From Pseudomonadota bacterium (GTDB lineage: Bacteria > Pseudomonadota > Gammaproteobacteria > Burkholderiales > Burkholderiaceae_B), in contig JAEWEH010000431.1 of the NCBI GenBank assembly GCA_023389535.1, forward strand, positions 1-11,906: a stretch of 11,906 nucleotides of DNA. Reading direction: 5' to 3'. The position numbers were made by a program, and so were the translations under genes. Positions 5,920 to 11,906 of this stretch are shown here, piece after piece. Each line of letters starts with the position of its first letter. Position 1 is the first letter of the stretch. The notes beneath the pieces were generated by a model that saw nothing but the letters and a program-made list of their open reading frames with translations, was not told where the DNA came from and did not search any database.

Positions 5920-7059
5920 ATGCGACGATTGTGGTTGCTATTTGCCCAAACGGTAACGGTATGCCTGGGTATTTTATTCATCGTGGCAACCTTGCGCCCC
6001 GACTGGCTGCAGCCGGCCGCGCCGCCGCCCCCGGCCCGGCCCGAACCCGCCGCGGCCACGGCCCCCGTCGCATCGTATGCCCAGGCGGTCGCTCAGGCCA
6101 CCCCGTCTGTCGTGAATATCTATACCAGCAAACATGTCAATGTACCGCTGATCCCGCTACCGCCCGACCCTGAATTAGAGCGCTTGTTCCGGGATATCCC
6201 CGGTTTCAGCAGGCGCCGCGAATCCACCAACCTCGGCTCCGGCGTCATCGTGCGCAGCGACGGCTATGTGCTGACCAATTACCATGTCATCGAGGCAGCT
6301 GACGCCATCGAAGTGGCGTTGGGCGACGGGCGCCAGACAAAGGCCGAACTGGTGGGTGCCGACCCTGAAAGCGACCTGGCCGTGCTGAAAATAAACTTGC
6401 CCGACTTGCGTCCCATGGCCTTCAATGGGGAACACGAAGTGCAGGTGGGCGACGTGGTGCTGGCCATAGGCAACCCGTTCGGGGTGGGGCAGACCACCAC
6501 CATGGGTATTGTATCGGCCCTGGGCCGCAACCGGCTGGGCATCAATATCTACGAAAACTTCATCCAGACCGATGCCGCCATCAATCCTGGCAATTCCGGC
6601 GGCGCGCTGGTGGATACATCGGGCCGCCTGATCGGCATCAATACCGCCATCTATTCCGAAACGGGGGGATCGCTCGGCATAGGGTTTGCGATCCCGGCGG
6701 CGGCCGCCCACAACATCATGGAACAAATCATCAAGACCGGCACCGTGACACGGGGCTGGCTGGGCATCGAGCCGCAAGACGTCACCCCCGATCTGGCCAA
6801 GGCCTTTGACTTGGCCCAGGACGACGGCGTGATCATCGCCAGCGTGCTGCGCAACGGCCCCGCCTGGAAGGGGGGTATCCGGGTCGGCGATATCGTGCTG
6901 GCGCTGAATGGCCACCCGGTGCACGATTCCATTGGCTTCTTGAATCAAATCGCACCCTTGCCCCCGCGTCAGAAGGTCACGCTGACGATCATGCGCGACG
7001 GCAAGAAGCTGGATATTGCGCTGCAAGTGGGCATACGCCCCAGGATCAGGAAGCCTTGA
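5920..7059 (+). CDS. Membrane-anchored trypsin-like serine protease with one PDZ domain (DegS/DegQ/HtrA type)
   Basis: 379 residues. N-terminal membrane anchor at about 5-24 (LWLLFAQTVTVCLGILFIVA), Pro/Ala-rich linker at 32-50, then the protease domain with catalytic triad H122 (LTNYHVIEA), D152 (SDLAVLKI) and S226 (NPGNSGGAL). One PDZ domain spans about 283-372 (WLGIEPQDV to VTLTIMRDGK). A single PDZ with an uncleaved-looking anchor resembles E. coli DegS, the periplasmic site-1 protease for anti-sigma-E, more than two-PDZ DegP/DegQ; which role it plays here cannot be decided from sequence. The frame is open to 5776 inside nif3, but protein homology begins at MRRLW. No Shine-Dalgarno site precedes this ATG; the upstream bases are pyrimidine-rich. 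It ends 12 bases from the tatC stop, tail to tail. Confidence 0.93.
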   Translation: MRRLWLLFAQTVTVCLGILFIVATLRPDWLQPAAPPPPARPEPAAATAPVASYAQAVAQATPSVVNIYTSKHVNVPLIPLPPDPELERLFRDIPGFSRRRESTNLGSGVIVRSDGYVLTNYHVIEAADAIEVALGDGRQTKAELVGADPESDLAVLKINLPDLRPMAFNGEHEVQVGDVVLAIGNPFGVGQTTTMGIVSALGRNRLGINIYENFIQTDAAINPGNSGGALVDTSGRLIGINTAIYSETGGSLGIGFAIPAAAAHNIMEQIIKTGTVTRGWLGIEPQDVTPDLAKAFDLAQDDGVIIASVLRNGPAWKGGIRVGDIVLALNGHPVHDSIGFLNQIAPLPPRQKVTLTIMRDGKKLDIALQVGIRPRIRKP

Positions 7060-7060
7060 A

Positions 7061-7088
7061 CCGCCGCAGCATCAATCGTTGCGGACGG
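7061..7088. terminator. Weak hairpin at the protease/tatC convergent junction
   Basis: CCG plus CCGCA (7061-7068) can pair with TGCGG plus CGG (7080-7088), with one bulged A and an 11-base loop. The stem spans the 12-base gap and the tatC stop codon. The T content after it is poor on both strands (TGATTTCG on +, TTCAAG on -). It is the only terminator candidate at this tail-to-tail junction, so it is recorded with low confidence. Confidence 0.25.
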
Positions 7089-7872
7089 TGATTTCGTCGG
7101 AAGCGTCGTCCTCGTCGCTCTCGTGTTCTTCCGCTGCTTTCTTCTTCAAAGTGCCGGCCACCAGGACGCCCAACTCGAACAGCAAGCATAGGGGCACCGC
7201 CAGCATGAACTGGCTGACGACATCGGGCGGTGTGACGACGGCCGCGATGATGAAGGCGCCGACAATGACGTAGCCGCGCGCGGCGCGCAGTTTTTCGACG
7301 GTGACGATGCCGGTCTTGACCAGCAGGATCACGGCGACAGGCACTTCGAAGGTGACCCCGAATGCGATGAACATCGTCATCACGAAGCTGAGGTAGGCTT
7401 CGATATCCGGTGCGGGGGTGATCGATTGCGGGGCGAAGTTGGCAATAAAGTGGAAAACCGTGCGGAACACCACGAAATAGCAGAAGGCCATGCCCATCAG
7501 GAACAGCAAAGTACTGGAGGCGATCAGCGGCAAGGCCAGCCGCTGTTCATGGCGATACAGCCCCGGCGCCACAAAGGCCCACGCCTGGTACAGCACAACG
7601 GGCAGCGCCAGCACGAAGGCGGCCAGCAAAGTGACCTTGACGGGCACCATGAAGGGCGTGATGACGCCGGTGGCGATCATGCGGGTGCCTTCGGGCAGCG
7701 AGGCCAGCATAGGCTGGGCCAGCAGGTCGTAGATCGCCGACGGCCCGGGGTAAAGAAAGAGCGCCACAAACACGATAAGTACCGCACTGACAGCGCGCAG
7801 CAACCGCGTGCGCAGCTCGACCAAGTGCGAGATGAAGGTGTCCTGGGTGTCTTGGGATGCTTCTTTTGTCAC
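7072..7872 (-). CDS. tatC: TatC, twin-arginine translocase subunit
   Basis: 266 residues, the six-helix inner-membrane receptor that with TatB recognises twin-arginine signals. Family signatures seen are HLVELRTRLLRA (16-27, with E19 matching the signal-binding Glu of E. coli), FGVTFEVPV (171-179, with E176), and TPPDVVSQ (214-221). The C-terminus is an acidic cytoplasmic tail (EEHESDEDDASDE). The start codon is GTG, overlapping the tatB TGA in the four bases GTGA (7869-7872); no in-frame ATG occurs until residue 55, well inside the conserved region. An AGGGA lies about ten bases upstream. Translation is probably coupled to tatB. In the same window, PetA is a likely client. Confidence 0.97.
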   Translation of the reverse strand: MTKEASQDTQDTFISHLVELRTRLLRAVSAVLIVFVALFLYPGPSAIYDLLAQPMLASLPEGTRMIATGVITPFMVPVKVTLLAAFVLALPVVLYQAWAFVAPGLYRHEQRLALPLIASSTLLFLMGMAFCYFVVFRTVFHFIANFAPQSITPAPDIEAYLSFVMTMFIAFGVTFEVPVAVILLVKTGIVTVEKLRAARGYVIVGAFIIAAVVTPPDVVSQFMLAVPLCLLFELGVLVAGTLKKKAAEEHESDEDDASDEITVRND

Positions 7873-8402
7873 GTTGGAGTCCCTGCTTTGGGCGTGTCCT
7901 GTGGCGTTCCGGCCAAGCCAGGCAGCGGTGGATGGACCGCGGTATCGGCATCGTCGGCAGTTGGGCCGTCGGCGGCGGGCAAGGTAGCCGGCGCCGGCCT
8001 GGTTTCGCTGGCCGGGGGCTGGGCGCTGGCGGTTGTGGCTTTGTCATTGCCCGGGAGCGTGCCCACTTCAGCGCGCGCGCTGTCCACCAGCGACTCCACA
8101 GACGCCGAGGCGTCATTGAGCGCTTGCTGGGCTTCATCCAGCGGCTTGCGCAAGCTATCCGTGGCGTCCTGCATCGACGACTTCACCGATTGGGCGGCTT
8201 CCTGCATTTGCCCTTTCAGGTTGTTCAGTTCGTCCAGGTCCATCTCGCGCTGGATGTCTGTCTTGACGTCGCTGACGTAACGCTGGGCGCGCCCCACCAG
8301 ATGCCCGATGGTGCGCGCCACTTTGGGCAGGCGCTCTGGACCGATGACGATCAGCGCAATGACGCCGATCAGCATAAGTTCACTAAAGCTGACGTCAAAC
8401 AT
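7869..8402 (-). CDS. tatB: TatB, twin-arginine translocase subunit
   Basis: 177 residues. TatB partners TatC in the receptor complex. The N-terminal membrane helix (about 6-21) contains the conserved E8 and ends in GPERLP (21-26), the hinge before a long amphipathic helix (27-60). A helical region rich in Gln, Ala, Ser and Asp runs to about residue 115. The last 50 or so residues are a Pro/Ala/Thr-rich, presumably disordered tail. MFDVSFSELMLIGVIALIVI is typical of TatB and distinguishes it from the shorter TatA. No clear Shine-Dalgarno site lies ahead of the ATG at 8402, and the leader carries two hairpins in the gap from tatA, so its expression may be set lower than tatA. Confidence 0.95.
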   Translation of the reverse strand: MFDVSFSELMLIGVIALIVIGPERLPKVARTIGHLVGRAQRYVSDVKTDIQREMDLDELNNLKGQMQEAAQSVKSSMQDATDSLRKPLDEAQQALNDASASVESLVDSARAEVGTLPGNDKATTASAQPPASETRPAPATLPAADGPTADDADTAVHPPLPGLAGTPQDTPKAGTPT

Positions 8403-8425
8403 GAGTAACTGGTTCGCTTATGAGA

Positions 8426-8442
8426 GCAGGGCGTGGCCCTGC
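8426..8442 (-). other. Second hairpin in the tatA-tatB gap
   Basis: GCAGGGC (8426-8432) and GCCCTGC (8436-8442) form a perfect 7-base stem with a 3-base loop. In the - strand transcript it follows the T-tracted hairpin at 8447-8470 by four bases and lies 23 bases ahead of the tatB start. The following bases (TCTCATAA) hold no T-run, so it is not a terminator by itself. It may act as an RNA stability element or leader structure for tatB. Confidence 0.55.
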
Positions 8443-8446
8443 GGGC

Positions 8447-8470
8447 AAAAGGTGCCGCCGGAGGCGGCAC
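8447..8470 (-). terminator. Terminator-like hairpin between tatA and tatB
   Basis: GTGCCGCC (8452-8459) and GGCGGCAC (8463-8470) pair perfectly around a 3-base loop. In the direction of transcription the stem is followed by CTTTTG (8451 to 8446). It begins 8 bases after the tatA stop, inside what otherwise looks like one tatABC operon. The stem is very stable and the T-tract short, so partial termination, giving more tatA than tatBC mRNA, is a reasonable inference. Confidence 0.6.
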
Positions 8471-8478
8471 GCCCTTTG

Positions 8479-8706
8479 TCAGACGTCGGTTTTTTCTTTG
8501 GCCTGAACGTCGATGGTGTCGTCCTGTACGCGTTGCTGTGCGACGGCTTCGGGTTTCTTGTCGTCGGCCGCATCGCGCATGCCTTTCTTGAAACCCTTGA
8601 CGGCGCCGCCCAGGTCTTCGCCCATGTTGCGGATTTTCTTGGTGCCGAACACCAAGGCGACAATGACCAGAACAATAAGCCAATGCCAAATGCTGAAACT
8701 ACCCAT
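8479..8706 (-). CDS. tatA: TatA, twin-arginine translocase pore subunit
   Basis: 75 residues. TatA oligomerises to let folded twin-arginine substrates across the inner membrane. One N-terminal membrane helix (about 6-20, [15 protein letters not shown]) is followed by the FGTKK hinge (20-24). An amphipathic helix with [13 protein letters not shown] (31-43) comes next, then a charged tail ending EKTDV. CGGAG lies nine bases ahead of the ATG. The gene follows the HIT gene by 14 bases and is separated from tatB by 76 bases that contain two hairpins. Confidence 0.97.
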   Translation of the reverse strand: MGSFSIWHWLIVLVIVALVFGTKKIRNMGEDLGGAVKGFKKGMRDAADDKKPEAVAQQRVQDDTIDVQAKEKTDV

Positions 8707-8720
8707 GATACCGTCTCCGT

Positions 8721-9089
8721 TTACGCGGCAGGCGCTGCGCGCCTGTCCCAGGGGCGTTTGCCCCCAATAATGTGAAAATGCAGGTGGTCAACTTCCTGGC
8801 CACCTTCTGTACCTGAATTGACGACCAGCCTGAAGCCGCCGTCCGGCCCCGGCGTGCAGCCGTTTTCCTGTGCCAGCCGGGCTGCCAGGGCCATCATTCT
8901 ACCCAACCATTCAGCGTCTTCCGCCTTGATATGCTGCATCGACACGACATGATGTTTTGGTATCAATAGCAAGTGTACGGGAGCGGCGGGATTAATGTCG
9001 TGAAAAGCAAAAAAATCTTTGTCCTCGTAGACTTTCTTCGAGGGGATTTCGCCTTTGGCAATCTTGCAAAAGAGGCAATTGTCGCTCAT
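8721..9089 (-). CDS. HIT-family (HINT-like) purine nucleotide phosphoramidase
   Basis: 122 residues. HINT-type proteins hydrolyse AMP-lysine and other nucleoside phosphoramidates; the physiological substrate in bacteria is uncertain. The histidine triad HLHFH (102-106, followed by IIGG) is intact. The N-terminal [19 protein letters not shown] and LLLIPKHHV segments are typical of the branch. Cys5 and Cys8 sit where some members bind zinc, though whether zinc is bound is unknown. The frame extends upstream to 9230, but the family begins at MSDNCLFC, with a GGA site ahead of this ATG. The gene lies 14 bases after hisE and 14 before tatA, bridging the histidine and Tat genes. Confidence 0.94.
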   Translation of the reverse strand: MSDNCLFCKIAKGEIPSKKVYEDKDFFAFHDINPAAPVHLLLIPKHHVVSMQHIKAEDAEWLGRMMALAARLAQENGCTPGPDGGFRLVVNSGTEGGQEVDHLHFHIIGGKRPWDRRAAPAA

Positions 9090-9103
9090 GAGTAGGGTCC
9101 GAG

Positions 9104-9451
9104 TTAATGAGGGTCTTGCCGGCTGGCTTTTTCCGCCAGGCCGGAAGTGCCCTCCCGGCGTGCCAGTTCGGCCAGCACCTGTTCCGGGCGCAAGCCATAG
9201 TGTGCCAGGGCCACCAGGCTGTGAAACCACAGGTCGGCCGTTTCGGCGATGATGCGGTCGGGGGCGCCGTCTTTGGCAGCCATGACCAGTTCAGTGGCTT
9301 CTTCGCCTATCTTCTTCAGGAAGGCATCCGGGCCGCGCGCCAGCAGCTTGGCGGTATACGAACTGGATGGGTCGCCGCCGCGTCCCGGCAGGCGGGATTC
9401 CAGCGTATCGGCCAGCCGGGCCAGCAGGTTTGCGTTGTCTTGCGGGTTCAT
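9104..9451 (-). CDS. hisE: HisE, phosphoribosyl-ATP pyrophosphatase
   Basis: 115 residues. It converts PR-ATP to PR-AMP and pyrophosphate, the second step of histidine synthesis. The metal-binding, MazG-like helices are seen in [17 protein letters not shown] (46-62) and [16 protein letters not shown] (67-82), with the Glu and Asp residues expected to hold magnesium. In E. coli this activity is fused to HisI; here it is separate, with the ATG overlapping the hisI TGA as ATGA (9448-9451), so translation is probably coupled. The HIT gene follows after 14 bases. Confidence 0.96.
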   Translation of the reverse strand: MNPQDNANLLARLADTLESRLPGRGGDPSSSYTAKLLARGPDAFLKKIGEEATELVMAAKDGAPDRIIAETADLWFHSLVALAHYGLRPEQVLAELARREGTSGLAEKASRQDPH

Positions 9452-9852
9452 TTGTAAATCAGTTCCGGGTCCTTCAGGACGGGGTCCACCGCCGTCCAGA
9501 CAGCCTGGGTCGACGTGCCGTCCAGCCGCCGGAAAAAGCAGCTGGCGCGACCGGTATGGCAGGCGATGCCGCCTTCCTGCTTGACCTTGAGCAGGACGAC
9601 GTCGCCGTCGCAGTCCAGGCGGATTTCATGCACCACCTGTACATGCCCGGATTCCTCGCCCTTGCGCCAGAGGCGTTGGCGCGAGCGCGACCAGTAGACG
9701 GCTTGGCCGGTGGCTACGGTTTCATCCAGTGCTTCAGCGTTCATCCACGCCACCATCAGCACCGTGCCGGTATCGGCATCCTGGGCGATGGCGGGCAGCA
9801 AGCCGTTTTCGTCGAAAGTGATGGCGTCCAACCACGGAGAATCTTGTGTCAT
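9448..9852 (-). CDS. hisI: HisI, phosphoribosyl-AMP cyclohydrolase
   Basis: 134 residues. It opens the purine ring of PR-AMP to give ProFAR, the third step of histidine synthesis. The magnesium site DCDGD is at 80-84. The zinc cysteines are C81 together with C98 and C105 in [10 protein letters not shown]. The substrate-loop segment [19 protein letters not shown] (52-70) is highly conserved. It is single-domain, lacking the HisE part found fused in enterobacteria. Start and stop both overlap neighbours by four bases: ATGA with hisF upstream (9849-9852) and with hisE downstream (9448-9451). Confidence 0.97.
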   Translation of the reverse strand: MTQDSPWLDAITFDENGLLPAIAQDADTGTVLMVAWMNAEALDETVATGQAVYWSRSRQRLWRKGEESGHVQVVHEIRLDCDGDVVLLKVKQEGGIACHTGRASCFFRRLDGTSTQAVWTAVDPVLKDPELIYK

Positions 9853-10664
9853 GCCGTCAATCGTACCTTAATCCCGCGCGCGGCCATATATTCTTTCGCC
9901 TGGCGGACGGTGTATTCCCCATAATGGAAAATACTGGCCGCCAGCACGGCGCTGGCCCGCCCGGTGGTGACGCCGTCGGCCAAGTGCTGCAGATTGCCGA
10001 CCCCGCCCGAGGCGATGACCGGAACGGGCACGGCGTCGGCGACGGCGCGGGTCAGCTCCAGATCGAAGCCCGATTTGGTGCCGTCGCGGTCCATGCTGGT
10101 CAGCAGCAGTTCCCCGGCGCCGTAGCTGGCCATTTTGCGGGCCCAATCCACGGCATCGATGCCGGTGGCCTTGCGTCCGCCGTGCGTGAAGATTTCCCAC
10201 TTGGCCGGTTCGTCGGCGGCCGACACGCGGCGCGCATCCATGGCGACGACAATGCACTGGCTGCCGTGATAGTCGGCCGCGGCGCGGACCAATTCCGGAT
10301 TCGCTACGGCGGCGCTATTGATGGAGACTTTATCGGCCCCCGCGTTCAGCAAGCGCTGGATGTCGGCAACCTGGCGCACGCCGCCGCCGACCGTCAGGGG
10401 AATGAAGACCTGGCTGGCCACCGCTTCGATGATGGGCAGGATCAGGTCCCGCTCGTCGCTGGTGGCGGTGATATCCAGGAAAGTCAGTTCGTCCGCACCC
10501 TGTTCGTTATAGCGCTGGGCGATTTCGACGGGGTCGCCGGCGTCGACCAGGTCAACAAAATTAATGCCTTTGACGACTCGGCCCGCCGTGACATCCAGGC
10601 AAGGAATGATGCGGCGGGTCAGTTCGGTGTCGGCAAGTGCGGCTTGGGTTGCTGTCTGCGTCAT
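9849..10664 (-). CDS. hisF: HisF, imidazole glycerol phosphate synthase cyclase subunit
   Basis: 271 residues, a TIM-barrel enzyme. With ammonia from HisH it converts PRFAR to imidazole glycerol phosphate and AICAR, the latter feeding purine synthesis. Catalytic aspartates are D24 (IIPCLDV) and D143 (VVAMDARR), equivalent to D11 and D130 of the Thermotoga enzyme. Phosphate-binding loops appear at TVGGGV (91-96) and IASGGVG (217-223). The N-terminus is about 13 residues longer than in E. coli ([18 protein letters not shown]). The ATG overlaps the hisA stop as ATGA (10661-10664), which argues that this start is real. The HisH partner lies two genes upstream. Confidence 0.97.
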   Translation of the reverse strand: MTQTATQAALADTELTRRIIPCLDVTAGRVVKGINFVDLVDAGDPVEIAQRYNEQGADELTFLDITATSDERDLILPIIEAVASQVFIPLTVGGGVRQVADIQRLLNAGADKVSINSAAVANPELVRAAADYHGSQCIVVAMDARRVSAADEPAKWEIFTHGGRKATGIDAVDWARKMASYGAGELLLTSMDRDGTKSGFDLELTRAVADAVPVPVIASGGVGNLQHLADGVTTGRASAVLAASIFHYGEYTVRQAKEYMAARGIKVRLTA

Positions 10665-11404
10665 GTCGTTCCGAGTTCGTCGGCCATGTTCTGCGCGGCC
10701 GCGAAATCCAATGTGCCTTCGTACAGGCTGCGGCCCAGGATGGCCCCTTCCACGCCTTCGTCTTCAACGGCGCACAGCGCCTCGATGTCTTTCAGGTCGG
10801 TGACGCCGCCCGAGGCGATGATCGGTATGTTGACGTGGCGGGCCAGCTTGACCGTGGCTTCGATGTTCACGCCGGACAGCATGCCGTCGCGCCCGATGTC
10901 GGTGTAGACGATCGCTTCGCAGCCGTAGTCTTCAAATTTGCGCGCGATGTCGAAGACATCGTGGCGGGTGAGCTTGCTCCAGCCGTCGGTGGCGACTTTG
11001 CCGTCGCGGGCATCGAGGCCGACGATGATGTTGCCGGGAAAGGCGCTGCATGCATCACGCAGGAAACCCGGATCCTTCACGGCGGCGGTGCCGATGATGA
11101 CGTAGGAAATGCCGGCGTCCAGGTAGCGTTCTATGGTGTCCAGATTACGTATGCCGCCGCCAATCTGCACCGGGATGTCGTCGGCGACTGCCTTGATGAT
11201 GGACTTGATGGCGGCTTCGTTTTTAGGCTTGCCTGCCACGGCGCCGTTCAGGTCGACCAGATGCAGGCGGCGTGCGCCCTGGTCCAGCCATTGGGCTGCC
11301 ATGGCGGCCGGGTCCTCGGAAAACACCGTGGCGTTATCCAGGTCGCCCTGGCGCAGGCGCACGCAATGCCCGTCTTGGAGATCGATGGCGGGAATGAGTA
11401 GCAT
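10661..11404 (-). CDS. hisA: HisA, ProFAR isomerase
   Basis: 247 residues, a TIM-barrel paralogue of HisF. It isomerises ProFAR to PRFAR in the fourth step of histidine synthesis. Catalytic aspartates are D8 (LIPAIDL) and D131 (VGLDARDG). Phosphate-binding loops are IGGGIRN (81-87) and IASGGV near the C-terminus, and a GW pair at 141-142 lies in the substrate-closing loop. It starts four bases after hisH and its TGA overlaps the hisF ATG. No strong Shine-Dalgarno site is visible, which fits coupling to hisH. Confidence 0.97.
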   Translation of the reverse strand: MLLIPAIDLQDGHCVRLRQGDLDNATVFSEDPAAMAAQWLDQGARRLHLVDLNGAVAGKPKNEAAIKSIIKAVADDIPVQIGGGIRNLDTIERYLDAGISYVIIGTAAVKDPGFLRDACSAFPGNIIVGLDARDGKVATDGWSKLTRHDVFDIARKFEDYGCEAIVYTDIGRDGMLSGVNIEATVKLARHVNIPIIASGGVTDLKDIEALCAVEDEGVEGAILGRSLYEGTLDFAAAQNMADELGTT

Positions 11405-11408
11405 GATG

Positions 11409-11906
11409 TTATGGATTCCAATCTACGAAATTCCGATAAAGGCGCAAGCCGTAGCCGGCGCTTTTCTCAGGATGGAACTGTATTGCGAAAATGTTAGCCT
11501 CTGCCACGGCGCAGGTAAAGCGCAGGCCATAATGGCTTACCCCAACAGTGACGGCCGGATCGTCGGGCGCCACGTAATAGCTGTGCACGAAATAGAAGTG
11601 TGTATCGTCGGGGATGCCGGCCCAGATCGGGTGCGGACGCGTCTGCCGCACCCGGTTCCAGCCCATGTGCGGCACCTTCAATAAGTCCAGGTCCGCAGGG
11701 CTGTCGCTGGTGGAATATTGCGGCCCGGCGAATCGCCTGACCGTGCCGGGAAAGATGTCCAGGCAGGTGACATGGCCTTCTTCGCTGCGGCTGAAAAGCA
11801 TTTGTTCGCCCACGCAAACGCCCAGCAGCGGTTTGTTGCGGGCCGCGCGCAGCACGGCCTCGCGCAGGCCGGAGGCATCGAGGTTGCGCATGCAGTCGGG
11901 CATGGC
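11409..11906 (-). CDS. hisH: HisH, imidazole glycerol phosphate synthase glutaminase subunit (5' end outside window)
   Basis: The C-terminal 165 residues; the frame is still open at the window edge. The visible ATG at 11903 is probably internal, since HisH proteins are about 200-220 residues long and the missing part holds the PGVGA-type segment. HisH is a class I glutamine amidotransferase that feeds ammonia to HisF. The nucleophile Cys lies in GVCVGEQ (a variant of the common GICLGMQ), about 31 residues into the visible part. The His and Glu of the triad are in FHPEKS near the C-terminus (stop at 11409). It is the most upstream gene of the his-HIT-tat run in this window; the promoter is outside. 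Confidence 0.95.
   Translation of the reverse strand, partial: AMPDCMRNLDASGLREAVLRAARNKPLLGVCVGEQMLFSRSEEGHVTCLDIFPGTVRRFAGPQYSTSDSPADLDLLKVPHMGWNRVRQTRPHPIWAGIPDDTHFYFVHSYYVAPDDPAVTVGVSHYGLRFTCAVAEANIFAIQFHPEKSAGYGLRLYRNFVDWNP

Noticed and set aside
6175..7026. A 283-codon - strand frame opposite the serine protease
   Set aside because: Antisense to an intact protease with all catalytic motifs; typical GC-bias shadow.
9090..9230. Possible N-terminal extension of the HIT protein (frame open to 9230)
   Set aside because: The extension lies inside hisE, has no resemblance to the family, and the ATG at 9089 has a ribosome site and begins at the conserved SDNCLFC.
9846..10907. A 353-codon + strand frame opposite hisF and part of hisA
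   Set aside because: Mirror of two clear his genes; the translation is low-complexity and matches nothing known.
1..11906. CRISPR array, insertion sequence, prophage or defence system
   Set aside because: No regularly spaced repeats, transposase, integrase or known defence domains were seen. Gene density and style are uniform and typical of core chromosome.

Overview
This window looks like a core chromosomal segment of a GC-rich betaproteobacterium. The proteins and gene order most resemble Alcaligenaceae (the Bordetella/Achromobacter/Pusillimonas group); that placement is from recognition of protein sequence and order, not from a search. Gene content is housekeeping: respiration, histidine synthesis, Tat protein export, envelope quality control and stress functions. 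No mobile element, CRISPR array, prophage, tRNA or rRNA was seen, and no stretch over 300 bases lacks a gene.

Layout, left to right. (1) The 3' end of a DUF533/TerB-like gene on the + strand, ending at a strong GC hairpin. (2) sspB and sspA on the - strand, converging on that hairpin. (3) petC, petB and petA on the - strand, the three subunits of the cytochrome bc1 complex; transcription would start near 4606 and stop at a hairpin at 1456-1490, before sspA. (4) mscL on the + strand, divergent from petA and ending in a stop codon that abuts the nif3 stop. (5) A Nif3-like gene (-) and a membrane-anchored DegS/DegQ-type serine protease (+), diverging with only 24 bases between start codons. (6) A long - strand run: hisH (cut by the window edge), hisA, hisF, hisI, hisE, a HIT-family gene, tatA, tatB, tatC. 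Four junctions here are 4-base start/stop overlaps; the other gaps are 4 to 76 bases.

Functional links. The Rieske protein PetA carries a twin-arginine signal, so it should be exported by the TatABC system encoded in the same window. HisI, HisE, HisA, HisF and HisH cover the middle of the histidine pathway, from PR-ATP to imidazole glycerol phosphate.

Nothing here amounts to a previously undescribed system. The most interesting structure is the 76-base tatA-tatB gap, which holds two perfect hairpins, the first with a T-tract in the direction of transcription. It could lower tatBC expression relative to tatA. Others worth a look are the overlapping or abutting gene ends, the nif3/protease divergent junction, a 16-base perfect palindrome just after mscL, and the putative petA promoter and leader hairpin.
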